From contig CM046354.1 in NCBI GenBank assembly GCA_025403435.1, positions 17,176,424-17,240,423 on the forward strand: a stretch of DNA of 64,000 nt, written 5' to 3'. The notes below the pieces were generated by a model, which did no database searches, was not told the DNA's origin, and was given only the letters and a program-made list of their open reading frames with translations. Below, in pieces: positions 35,924 to 47,803 of this stretch (position 1 is its first letter; every line of letters starts with the position of its first letter). Position numbers and translations under genes: made by a program. The stretch comes from Artocarpus heterophyllus (taxonomy: Eukaryota; Streptophyta; Magnoliopsida; Rosales; Moraceae).

Positions 35924-36733
35924 TTAGTCTGACTCTACACTTGACATATCGCTATTTTCAGGATCCTCCTTGGGGTCCTCCTCTTCCTCCTCGCCAGAAT
36001 CAGTAGACTCGTCATCACTGGCTATGATGGGTTTGGGAGGTACTGGAATGAACTCGAGCTCATCATCGTCATCATCTTCGTTTTAATCATCCTCTTCCAT
36101 TTCCACTAAGGGATCCTCTATAGGCGCGGCCACATTTTGTTCAGCGTGTAATACTTCCATAATAAAGTCATCCAAGCTGGGGAAGTTTCCAGGATACTGG
36201 ATCTGTTGTTGTATCTCCGCTGGCAGATCTCGCCAAATCAAATCAAAAATACGTCCCAAGGGCAACCCTGGTGGAATCAATGGTGCCATAGTTCGACGAA
36301 ACCTCAAAATATAATGACTTATCGGTTCCCCAACATACCTACCCCATATTGGCTCTACTCGCAAATAAAGCTAACGCCGCCAATCCACCCATACCATTGG
36401 AAGTACTTGGACTTGCATATCTTCAACAGGTGGTAAGGGTGCAAATTCGGCTAAAATTTGCCCCCTAAAGCCTGGCCAATCCATACGCTGTTCTTCGGGA
36501 CCAATCCTCAACCACCACGTGAGTGCCTCTCCCTGCAACCGCCCCGAAGCTAACAAAACCCGAAGGTGTTGTGGTGTATGGCACGAAGCAAAAATCACTT
36601 CCATGGCGTGAAGCTACTCAGTTAAAACAATAGGTTGCTGACTACCGTAATATCTAGGAGGCATCATGTCCTGAAAAGCAGCGCTCGCCCTACGGTCCGC
36701 CTCCCCATTATTCTCATTATGAGGTGCCACCAT
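35924..36733 (-). pseudogene. Second gag-like frame upstream of gag in the Gypsy element
   Basis: From ATG at 36733 one frame runs 269 codons to TAA at 35924, interrupted by three stops near 36614, at 36371 and at 36083. Blocks include ASGRLQGEALTWWLRIGPEE, ILAEFAPLPPVEDMQVQV, VGEPISHYILRFRRTMAPLI, and LDDFIMEVLHAEQNV, with the general pattern of a retrotransposon gag (LQGEAxxWW, then a C-terminal RFxxL-like helix). The tail is acidic. It lies between the primer-binding site and the standard gag, where most chromoviruses have only leader. Confidence 0.7.
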
Positions 36734-36883
36734 ACACTATATTTATCTCAATATATATATATATATGCATATATTAATTTTATATTAAAAAAATCTTGAC
36801 ATTCTTATATTTAAAATTAAACTATCTTACTTGAGCTCTGGCAATGAGGCATGTGGCAATTAGCAGTAGGGTGGTAGGATTCC

Positions 36884-36895
36884 GCTCTGATACCA
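36884..36895 (-). other. Gypsy primer-binding site (initiator tRNA-Met)
   Basis: The minus strand reads TGGTATCAGAGC, a perfect 12-base match to the complement of the tRNA-iMet 3' end, two bases inside the 5' LTR. Confidence 0.92.
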
Positions 36896-36897
36896 AT

Positions 36898-39894
36898 TGT
36901 CACAACACACCTTTTTGCAGGTTGTGAAAGACTTTTTTTTTCATACTTATGTATAGATGTAAAACTCAGAATTTTTTTTTTAAAGACAAGTCATTCATGT
37001 GAAGTTTAGCAACTCATCAAGTGTAAACAGATACATATATTTACATAACACACTCCCTTTTCCAATACTGTTGCTAAATATTCTCGAGAGAGGTTTTGAT
37101 ATACTTAAATATGTTCAGCTCTTGCATAGCACATTCAAAGAAAACAAGTTTAAAATATACAGGAGCAAAAACGTAACTGTGGCGGCATCCATACCCATTC
37201 TGCTCATTACTCATCACCCTCCGCCAACTCATCAGTGACTTGGTTCTGACCTTTTAGTAGGAATACCTACAGCATGAAATACTTAATAAGCTTACGTCCA
37301 GTAAGTCCCATATAACCCACATGCTCATTCAATAAAATACATGAACCATTTATGCTTTCTTGTAAACCTTCTTTAGCATTTTCATTTCTTATCTTTAACT
37401 AGGGCCCAAGTGTTCGTACCATTGCCCAGTTAGGTCTACGTAATACCATGACCATACTATATCATTGAACTCCTTTTGAGTCAGGAATCGGTACGACACC
37501 TCTCTTAATTTCTGGTGACATAATTTCCAGCCCAATTTTTATGGTTAACATACCATGCATGAAGTGACAAATGCATGTTATACACTATACATAAATACTC
37601 TTGTAAGAAATAGTACACATTGGTACATACTTTTATACTTACAGGTATACGTTAACATACACACCAGTATACCACATAATATACACACATGTATATGTAT
37701 ACGCATAGGTGTACACCAACATACTTATAAATACTCATGTCATAGCATACACGCAGGTATACATATACACATGTAACATTTTATACCTACGATTCCACAC
37801 TGTAGGTGGGACGGCTACTTTCTTGATTCGAACGTCAAGTAATTCAACCTCGATTTTCCTCTGTCCTAAACTTCTAGGATCCTGTTGGCCAATTTCAAAG
37901 CCATTAGCCAATATGCACTATGTTTCAACATAAAGTGATCGTTAATTAATGAACTGAGTTGCATAACTATATACAACTCTAGAAACCACTAGTTTTTCCT
38001 TATTTCTATCTAACTCTACCCTGTCGTCTCTAATGAAGGGCATGAATCTTTCTAATCATTACTTTTTCCCTTTTGAAACAATTTGAAGTGGTTCAGGTTA
38101 TATGGGCAAAAATGACGATTTTGCCTTTCGTAAGCCTACTGACCTATCCGAGCTCGATTTTGTTATTTTAACGAAAATAGTTACGTATTAATTTTAAAAT
38201 AATACCCCAATGGCTCGGATCTCCTTATTTCATATCCACGCCCCATTTTCGTAAAACTTTGCAGTTTAGCCATAAACTGAAAATTTTGACAATTTTACCC
38301 CCAGGCCTAAAATTTATCTCTTTAAACCAAAATTTCCCATTTTTCATAAGAACCATTGTTACTCAAAGTACCATATCTTAAATCATTTTGAAAAATGACA
38401 TTTTTACCATTTTAACATTTTTTCCACTTTTAAGAAACTCTTGAAAAATTAAAATCTCACAATCGGTTGAGATTTTCGACGAACCGTCCGCAATGCCTAA
38501 TAGTTTCGTCGAGATCTACAACTTTTATGTTTTAACTTTTCTCAAATTCTCACTGTTTAGGGGTGTTTTTAGGCATTTTTCAAATCTGTCGAGGGAAAGC
38601 TTTTTCTTTCAATTTAGTCCTTAGGTTATTTTTGTAAAAATCCATTTTAAAACTACCTTCCAGCCACTACATAGACAGATTCACCCCTTGTCCAAACCTT
38701 TTCTATACCAAAACACCATTTTTGCAAAACTTAACCTTAAAATTACAAAAATAACATATTTTGCATAAACTACCATTTTGCATCAACAACCCATAATTTT
38801 GACAATACCATCATACTATAAGTCACGTACTCATGGAATAAAATCAAAACTTTGCCTAAAAACATCACATGATTTAGAAATAATAAAGATCAAAACAAAA
38901 ATTACATAAATCCAAGTTTAAGGGTTTAAAACTTACCCAAATAGAGATTTTGTGCTTCAAGCCTTCCAAGGACTCCTTTGAAGCTCTTTCCTAAGCATTT
39001 TTCATGTAAAAATCTCCTTGAATCAAATCCCTCCTTAACCCATGAAAAACCTTAAGAAAACTTGAAAAAATTTTAGGTTTTACATCAAGTTTGAAGAAAT
39101 CCTTTAGTCTATGCTTCTCGAATTTGGTTGGGGTCAATTTGTGCAAGATTTTGAGTTTGGAAAAATTTTCTTGAATGGTTCTCCAAGGGCTGACGAGTGG
39201 GTGAGGAAGAAAATAAGAGTAAGTTTGGCTTATTTTATAATTAATTCAAGCTTATCACAACTATGGTGACTCATCAACAATTTAATGGGCTTGCTAGATG
39301 GCAAATTGTGATTGGGCCACTTTTTGTGATGTGGTGGCCCAATAGGATTTTGTTGGGTGTCCACTTAGTGGCCCAAAAAAATTTACACTGTATAATTTTT
39401 CACCACTTAGTATTTTTCCTACATTGTTATGGTCAAATCAGTGCAAACTCATAACCTTAGACTGTGTAAACTATTTTACTGGCCTTTAGTTTACTTTTGA
39501 AGGCCAAACGTAACATTTTTCATATCTGCGTTTTCACTTAGCAGTATTCTTGTACTGCGTCGGCCTCCTTTTTACACTAGGTTGAGTTTCGGTGGACTCT
39601 ATGTCTTACTCGTATTCTAAGTATCCATTCGTTTGTATCACAATTTTGTAATTTATTGCGATACAAAATTCATTTTATGGATATTATTTACAAATTTTTG
39701 AGTAATTTAACTCATAAAATCTGTATTAAAAATATCCAACATGACATCACATTCACAGTGTAATGTTCAATTAATACTGCTTATTTACATATTATCACAA
39801 TTTTACAAAAGTTACAATTTTAAGGTTAAATTTATTAATTAAACCTAATTAAATATTAAGTTTTATTAATGAATTTTTTTTCCTGGTCATTACA
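36898..39894 (-). repeat. Gypsy LTR (5' LTR of the minus-strand element)
   Basis: 2,997 bp matching 28154-31177, with scattered substitutions (several percent by eye in sampled blocks). It ends GGTCATTACA and is followed by TGAAT. Confidence 0.93.
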
Positions 39895-40007
39895 TGAATA
39901 ATGAACTGCTTAAGACAAATTTCAAAGCCGTATATTGAGGTGTAAACTTTGGCTATGGGAAATCTAAGTAAAATAGTGTAAAAATAGATTGATAGTATGG
40001 ACTTAAG

Positions 40008-40896
40008 CTAAGAGTCGGGTGTCACTTAAGATATGACACAGAACTGACTAATAGAGGAAGAAAATAAAATTAGAAAAAGCTAGAGTAGAATCCAAGTAAG
40101 TTTCAAACCTCACTTATAGCATAAAGAAATTGATTTTTATATGCTTTATACATGTTTGTGTTATGATTGCATTTGTTATACTTATTACTTTAGATACCAA
40201 GTCATAACATACAATATGTTCACTAAGTTTATAACATTGTTGAGCTAAACCCTCAAGTCAAAATAATCAAGACAAGATAAATCAGGGTCGAAGCAACCTC
40301 TAGACCTAAGGGAGTATCATGTCAAGAATAAGTGATGACCTTAGTGTTCAATGATTGCACGCACCTAGCACAGACACTTGGGCCCATAGTTCATAATAAG
40401 TATAAGAATAAGAATATGAATAAGATATTCACAATAAAACATAATTAGAATCATGTATTATATTACTGTTAGTATTCGTTTGAAATATTTTATAAGATAT
40501 GTTTCAACTTGCTGAGCAAAAGCTCAACTAGTTCCTTCATTTCACAGGTAATCCTGCCAAGAAACCAATATGAATGTTTGATGGCCTAGATGTGATTGTG
40601 GAATAAATGTGAAGGTCAGACTATAGATACTACTATAGTTTATTTATGCTTTTTGAAGGACTTTTAATTATTATAGTATGTGACGGTCTAGTTAATTATA
40701 TACTAGTACCACTTTTTGGAAAAAGAGTTTAAATGTGTGTTTTAAGTAAAACAAATATGTTGAATATATTTTTAATGATTGTTTAAGAAACATAAGTATT
40801 ATTAAAAAAATTATTTTGCATTTTTACTGGTATGAAAGTAAGATTAAGAATAATAAACCAATACTATGTTGCAACTTGAGCAGTTAGGTTGTTACA
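40008..40896 (-). repeat. Right arm of LTR-derived inverted repeat, unit B
   Basis: Reverse-complement partner of 26128-27450, ending TTGTTACA. It lacks the solo LTR of the left arm. No target-site duplication is visible around the arm pair. The short stretch 39900-40007 is the right part of the loop. Confidence 0.78.
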
Positions 40897-41279
40897 AAAT
40901 ATTTAAAAGATTATTAGCTCTAGAACTTTGAGGACTATGGTAATTTAGTCCCTTAAACTTTTAATTTTTGGAATATTACTCCATAAACTTCTATTTTTCA
41001 ATATGTTTGACCCCTAACGCTAATATTAACCAACGATTTATAAAATTTAACAGCAATGATTGTGTGTCATTGTTTGATAACTTGAACGTGTACAAAAAAA
41101 AAAAAAAAACATATTATCTATCTTCAACTATTCTCTTATCTTTTGTTAGAACCTGTTGAGAATTAGAAAATTTTGCATTTAATATAACTATTAGGCAAAT
41201 TTTTTGGTTATTATGTATCATGGATGTGATTATTTATGTTGAGTTTTTGAAATCCTTTATTACTTTTGGAGTACGTGAC
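40897..41279. other. Intergenic DNA between units B and C
   Basis: Repeated at 50851-51240 and 60861-61260. It contains TTTAGTCCCTTAAAC-type text as often seen near DNA transposon ends. A 16-base A-run lies near 41095. No gene. Confidence 0.5.
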
Positions 41280-42513
41280 CAAAATTAAAAAAAAAAAATA
41301 GGTTTCAGAAACTAATCCGTCAAAGTTCAAAGTTCACAGACCGAAATATTATAATCCTTAAACTTAGGGACTAATAATTTTTTCGAAACATTTTCTTTTC
41401 CAAGTTTTGCCCTTCATTAATAGGCAAATTTTCCATCTGGAATTGTTAACGATCGACTGGCTAGTGCAGCTGAGAATTTGATTCTCATACATGTTCTCTA
41501 ATAGAATTATAGGAGAGCACCAATCAGAGACATCGAGCACCATTAATGCTTTTTTTTTTAAGCTAGTACAACTAAAAATTTAAAATCTCGTAAATGTTCT
41601 CTAATCCAATTATAGGAGAGACCAATCAGAGAGCTCGAGCACAATTTGTGCTTTTTCTTTTCAGTCTTTTGAGAGTGTCCTAGTCTTATTGGGTCCATCA
41701 AAGTCGTCCCAAAGTTGTCCATTATTAAAGTAAGACGAAACGACCCAGAGGAATCCGTTTGCTGATTGGCCGAAGTAAAATGGATATCATTTGCTGCGCT
41801 GCAAGAGAAAAGAGCCTGAATTTGTCATTTCCTTAGTGGAACTGGAAAACTAGTTTTAACAGGCATAACGTAATGAGGCGTCTGGCAATTACGATTAAAA
41901 TTATAAAAGTAAATATTAAATAGTATAAAATTTTTACATATTATAATATTTTAAACCGTAAAAATGATTCTAACGTAATTTTCAACACTTAGCAGTTTAA
42001 ACTATATTTGTTTTGAAATTTTGTTGGAGAAAATATTAAACCAAATTTGCTTTCAATTCTTGTGTCTATATATTATATGCATCTCTTTTGACTGATTGCA
42101 CATTGAATGATCTATAAAGTCCCAGTTCTATTGAGGTTCAGGCGAGTTCACTGCTGTTTTTCTTTCGCTTCTTGTACTTAATTTTCGGCTTCTTTTCCCC
42201 CTTTTTCTTTGCTCATTTTGTGATTATATTCACAAGTAAAGATCACGTCTCTGCTTCATTTATTAATTTATATGTGTGCTTAACGTTAATTGTCATCAAA
42301 GTGATCTCTTTCTGAGTTGTTTTATTGGCACCCAAAAAAACAAGAAAAGAGGCTAAAACCCGTTTCTTTCTCTGTCGTTCTCTTTTGAATCGCAGCAATT
42401 ACAACACATACGAATCCTTTGTGCCTTAGTTTTCTGCAATGTTTTCTCTGCTGCCAAGATGAGATTGATGATTCTTAGATACTGGAACAACCCTATCTAA
42501 TGCTGGAAGGACC
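41280..42513 (+). promoter_or_regulatory. Promoter and leader of SDE3-like copy C
   Basis: Compared with B, a segment of about 102 bp carrying the CCAAT-type CCAATCAGAGA is tandemly duplicated (41461-41562 and 41563-41660), and an AT-rich insertion of about 140 bp occurs at 41864-42002. TATA-like CTATAAAG lies at 42112-42119. The ancestral start is ACG at 42410-42412 instead of ATG, and a net 22-bp deletion near 42478 puts TAG in frame. Translation would have to begin at 42514. Confidence 0.6.
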
Positions 42514-45500
42514 ATGGGAAACCTTTTTGGAAAAACAAGTTCTCCTTCTCCTCCTCACACCCATCAAGTACGCGAATCCAATATTCCCACTTCAGCTCCG
42601 CGTAATAACACCACAAGTGACTGGTCTTCTTATGCTCAGACATCGTTGCAAAATGATAATCGAGCAAGAAGGGACTTAGAAGCCGAACTGGTTGTCGCGC
42701 TTTTACAAAGATCACAATCACAATTATCATCAACTTCTAGACCACGTCAACCCACATCCTCTCCTAAAACCCAAACATCTTCATCTTATAAAGTACCACA
42801 ATCTTCTTCCGTTAGTTCATCTTCAACCCTTCCAAAGCCTGCAAAGTCTGCACCTTTGTACAAGTCACTCGAGTCCTTGATTGATTCTCCATCTCCTTCT
42901 CAATCTGACTCGTCATCCGAGAAGCAACCTCGGATCCTGAAGCCTGCTCTTACAAAGGTGGCTCATCAGCAAGGGACGACAAATTATTTGTTAGCTGAGA
43001 ATGATTCATTGCCTTTGTACTTGATTCTTGATGATGTCAAGGATTTGATCAAGAAAGACATTGTACCGGATGTTCTGAGGAAGCCTTTATCTCCCTTTAC
43101 ATACAAGGATTTCTTTGCTGCTCTGTTATATGCTGAGGACTACTATTATGAGGTATGCTTGATTTTGCCCTTTCACATTGCTCTAGAGTATATCTGCAAG
43201 GTACGCTTGAAGGACAGTTAGTTTTTAGAGGTCTTTTGTATTCATTTTTTTTTTTTTCTGATTTGTATCAATGATATGTTTTCCATTAATTTTCTTTTTT
43301 CTATCTGTATTGACCAATTTTTACAGAATTTTCGATAGATAAGGCACCGCCAATTTTCTCGATAATGTGCTACTTAATTCTAACCTACAAAAGTTAATTT
43401 ATTTTGTTTGAATTAGAAATGGAGCGAATATAAACTCCAGAATGTGACATTGGAGTTGCAAAGAGCAGCAGTCTATAAGAAATCCGACAGACAAAAAAGT
43501 GTAGATCAAAAGGAAGAAAAGGATGATACCATCTTTGTGGCATTCAAACTCGATGCTATTCGTGAGAGACGGCCATTTCTTTTGTCAAGGGACTCAGCTT
43601 ATGCACGACCTTCAGGTAGTGAAGCTGAACCCTTTCAGGTAATCTTCCTCAACTTGAAGTGCCATATACTGGAATAAGTAACTGCAAATAGTAATATTTA
43701 TAAAGCCAATTGAATAATACTGCTGATTTTATAAAACTAGGTTAGTTTATTTATTTATTTTTAAATTGATGCTTCATCTTTAATTTGAATTTTCAAAGAC
43801 AAACAATAATATAATGAGAAAATTCCCCGATAATAATTCTTTACAACATATCTTTGGCTTAGCCACCAAAAAAAAAAAAAAAAGAAGCTTTGAGTCTGTG
43901 TTTAATCATATTTTGATGAGGTAAGCCATGGAGCTCAATACTTTTGTTTGACAAACTATATTGCTGAAGACATGCATTACCTCTCATTTTAACAACTATG
44001 TCCCCAAATTTGGGAGTCCAAATGGGAGAATTTATGGATTGTTATATAATAAGTAATTAATTTCCTTTCAATATATGTTTTTTTCTCATTTCTTTTGTTT
44101 TTATTTCTTATTAGTGAATTAGAGTTAGAAGTTCGGTATAGGATGAGTTGTTTAGTGGGTGGCAATCTAATAAGGATTTGCTAACTTTCTTTGACTCAAT
44201 TTCCCTCTCTTCATTTACATTAAATATATATATATATATATATATATATTTGCACAAAAATAATTCTTTTGTAGATAGTGAGCAAGAGCAATCCATGTGT
44301 AAGTCCGCAGCTTTAAGAATTTGTTCGATAACAAGACTACTATGCTTGTCCAATTAGTTTGAACAAAATGTTGTGAATGAACAGAACTACGAACTTGTCA
44401 TTCTATGAGTAACATATATGGGATTATCTGATACTACCATATTGTTAAGTTATAGAGCCTAATCTAATACCTTAACGAATTATTTCCAGACACAAAGAAT
44501 TATAAGGATCGACCAAAATTTCATTAAGAGTGATTCAGGGATTTTACACTTGTGAAATTCGGTTTCTCTAGTTTTTCTGTACATAAAGGTTGGCACCAAA
44601 TAGGATAGTATCAGAGAGACAAGAGAAAAACAGAGTTGCGAATGGTGTGATATTTCTCTTACAAACTTCTTCATCAAAATGAATTTTTTGCGTCCGTTGA
44701 AAAGGGATGTAACTCTTGCACTGAGAGTGAACCACTATAAATGTTGTGTATTTTTGCTTATTTTCTTTTACGTTTTTGCTCTTGATAGAATTAGAGAATT
44801 CCTAACAAATATCAAGTAGAGTCATTTATATCGGAGCACAATGCAAGAGAACCACATGTTTGTCCACTTTCGGTGGATGTCAAGTGCACAATTCCGGCAC
44901 GAACGTTTTCTCATACAGAATACAAAAATGATTTTCGAAAATTATAATTCTTGTCAACTTAATTTGAAGGGACCATTTTACTACTTGGACTTTAAATATT
45001 TCTAGCGTATAAATCCCAGAAAATTCTCAACTACATGTATTAATCATTAGAACTTATCTCTTCATACCCTCTATTGCTAATGCTATAAGGTTCCTAAATG
45101 TCACGCAGGGGATAATCTATCGTGTGGTGAACAGTAATCTTGTATTAGTCAAGTTCGATGACGACTTCCATTCTCAGCATTATCCAAGTCGTAGATACGA
45201 TATCAGTTTCTCATTCAATAGAGTCTGTTTGAAAAGAGCCCACCAAGCACTTAACTCCGTGTCAGATTCTCTGTTCGAGAATTTTCTCTTCCCAAGTTGT
45301 GTATCCTGGAATAGTAGCATTCCCACACCCGCTCTCACTTCAAGCATTTGCAGACTCGATGCAGAAATATCCTTGACAGTTCGTCGGATTTCAAGCATTC
45401 AGAGCTCACCCCCTTATCTCATAGCCTGTTCAATGTGTGCCTCTGAAGCTAAAGCAGCAGCACACTTAAGAGAACCATCAAGGACCGGGGTAGTCATCCA

Positions 45501-46074
45501 AGAAGCCGTGATCCAAACCTATAAAACCTCCCCACATTGTCGAATTCTCATCTGTTCGCCTTCCAACAGCGCTTGTGATGTCCTAATGAGAGGTCTAAAG
45601 AAAGCAATTCCCGAGTCACACATGTTTCGAGCCAATGCTGCATTCAGAGAGAAAGAAGACGTGCCAACAGACATACTCTCCTCATCCCTTTACAAAGAGG
45701 AGTGTTTTATCTGTCCACCACTCAAGACACTTTGTGAATTCAAGGTGATCTTCTCGACCTTTGTGAGCTGTTTCCGTCTGCACAACGAAGGCTTACCCGT
45801 TGGACACTTCAGTCATATATTCATGGTAGATGCTTCCTTTGCCATTGAGCCAGAGGCAATGGTGCCTTTGGCTAACTTTGCTGATAAAAATACAGTTGTT
45901 GTTGTTACTGGTGAAGTGGGTTCTTCTCCACATTGGGTAAGATCTGACATTGGTAGAAGAAATGGATTAAAGATTTCGTATTTTGAAAGACTGCACAAGT
46001 GCGGGCCTTATCATAGCCTCAGCCCGAGTTTCATCACGCAGTTGGACTCGAATCGAGATGCCTGCCTTTTGTGA
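42514..46074 (+). CDS. SDE3/MOV10-like copy C, altered N-terminus
   Basis: Exons 42514-43152, 43417-43638 and 45109-46074 join to 608 codons. The start used is a new ATG in a good context (GGACCATGG) beginning MGNLFGKTSS, where B has IGNLFRKTSS inside its frame. G2 and G6 fit the N-myristoylation pattern. Exons 2 and 3 are almost identical to copy B; exon 2 encodes the same 74 residues, and exon 3 differs at about four residues (for example CVSW for CVSR, ACSM for AGSM). The same helicase sites are missing: no Walker A lysine, VDASFA for DEAG, no motif III, and no RecA domain 2. It has one copy of the 73-codon repeat. It could equally be a pseudogene with the original start lost. Confidence 0.6.
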
Positions 46075-47179
46075 TTCTCTGCTTTGTGGGGAGAAAATAC
46101 ATGAGCTTCTTATTTGCTCTATGCGCGCGCGTGTGTATGTACGGGGGCTCGGGGAGCTCACTATTGTCTATCATATCTGATCCATTTGGAAATGGCTTGA
46201 AAACCTCATGTTTGAAAGACTTAGAAATGATTCTTCTTCCAGTGACATTTCTGAACAGGCTTGAGCTTCTTCCTCCTGCTTGCTTGTAAAATACAGGCGT
46301 CCAAGTACAAACAAGGCCTTCATTTTGATTGCATTTTTTATTATCTTTAATATCTACTATACTGGTTTTAAACATTTTCCATGCAATTTCTGATGATCTT
46401 ATGTTGCGCCCCTCTACAATATGGTTCAATCGAAGCCTTTCCTCGGCTAAATAGTTTCTCTAATTAGACTAATTCTATTCATGGAGTTCCTTAAAAGAAA
46501 AAGAGGAAAAAGAAAAGATATTATTCATGCGCTTAAAAGAAACTTGGGAATTAACTTCATCAACGTTCTAGATTTTTTGCCATTGAATTTTTTTTTCCCA
46601 GATCTACGAAAAACTAACTGCTTGTGACCTTTGATTGTTTGAACAGCACATGCATGATAATGTCAAGTGCATTAGTTTGTTCTGCTTTTCTATGGCCAAG
46701 AAATTTTCCACTCTTTTACTGAACAGGATTGCATTATGATTGCCCTGTACCACTGTGTCGCTTGGAGCTCTCATTTTCATTGCACTGCATGTGTTAATTA
46801 ATCCACCTTCTAATGAACTTGTCTCTACATTGATCAACTTTGCGAAAGCTTACCTTGTCGTTCAAGATTTTAACAATTTGCAAAACCCAATAACAAACAC
46901 GAAGCTTAATAAATATTTCATAGCTGAAATTTGGAACATGTTCCTGGTATTCAAATAAGCCTACCCCTACTTGCAGCTGCGGACAGGAGTTAAGGGGGCC
47001 AAAAAAAAAAAAAAAAAAGATTGTTGAAACCCAAAAACAAGATTAATCAAGTAATTTGTGTTTCTTCAGATTAAAAAAAAAAAAAGTATCGTGTTTCTGG
47101 ATTAAAAGAACAGCTTGCATTAAGGTTTAGGATCATGGTACTTTGGATTGCAACTGACTAAACAAAAGGAAAGATAAAT
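46075..47179 (+). other. 3' flank of copy C
   Basis: As 24310-25425, but without the B-specific 24-bp duplication. From about 46530 on it is almost identical to unit D (from 56530), while upstream it is closer to B. Confidence 0.6.
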
Positions 47180-47435
47180 CCCAAAAATATACATATCTCG
47201 CGATTCTTCATCCACCGATGCAGAAAATGCTCCAGTTTTTCGTCTTCCCTTTAGGAGGACTTCCAGTCCAACCACAAGATCCTCGCCGTCATCTGCCTCT
47301 TCCACTGCCGTTCATCTCTCGATCTCTCTTACCTCCTCGACCACTTTAATGTCGCCTCCAAGTCTTACTCCTACGCCCTCATCCACCGCTGCTTTGCTTT
47401 CTCTCGTGCCGATTCCCATGTCCAATTCAATCGTA
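47180..47435 (+). pseudogene. TRS120-like gene fragment, unit C
   Basis: Reads EDFQSNHKILAVICLFHC, YLLDHFNVASKSYSYALIHR and CFAFSRADSHVQF. KILAVI is closer to my recollection of the plant protein than the KILELI of unit B. It has the same frameshift and extent as unit B. Confidence 0.6.
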
Positions 47436-47803
47436 GTAATATTTGGTTTCTTCCATTTTGTATTTCTGCAGTTTGGATTTTTGTTATAATTAAAAAATTC
47501 TACGCGAGTTGTAGACTTTTTATATAAAGAGTTTGTACTTTTGTGGTGGGTTTCAAATATCTGAGGTTCCATCTAAAAAAAAATTCTAAATATTCAAATG
47601 TAATTAATGTATCAAGTTAGGATTTTTTTTTGTTTGGTTTTGTTGTTTGTTGATGTGAATATGGATTGTAATTTTTTATTTCATTTCTGTTTTTGCTTCC
47701 TTTTTTTGAAATGGGCATTCCATGTTTTTTTTTTCCCTATAAATATGGTATTAACTTAGAAATATTCTATTTTCTGACTACTAGCAACATCGTTGGTGCC
47801 GGT
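47436..47803. other. Spacer, unit C
   Basis: AT-rich with T-runs; no gene is seen. Compared with B it has a short deletion near 47513. Confidence 0.5.

Larger units (their letters stand above)
28154..39894 (-). mobile_element. Full-length chromodomain Gypsy retrotransposon (Tekay/Del-like), decayed
   Basis: 11,741 bp bounded by TGAAT duplications (28149-28153 and 39895-39899). Units C and D show the empty site. LTRs are about 3.0 kb. A minus-strand tRNA-Met primer-binding site, an extra gag-like frame, gag, protease, reverse transcriptase, RNase H, integrase and a C-terminal chromodomain-like end follow in Gypsy order. Long LTRs plus a chromodomain suggest the Tekay/Del chromovirus lineage. 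It is non-autonomous: the YxDD block is deleted, the integrase has K for its catalytic E, and stops occur in several frames. Confidence 0.95.

Noticed and set aside
41864..42002. MITE in the promoters of C, D and E (absent in B)
   Set aside because: An AT-rich insertion is evident, but neither clear terminal inverted repeats nor a target duplication could be defined; recorded only as an insertion.
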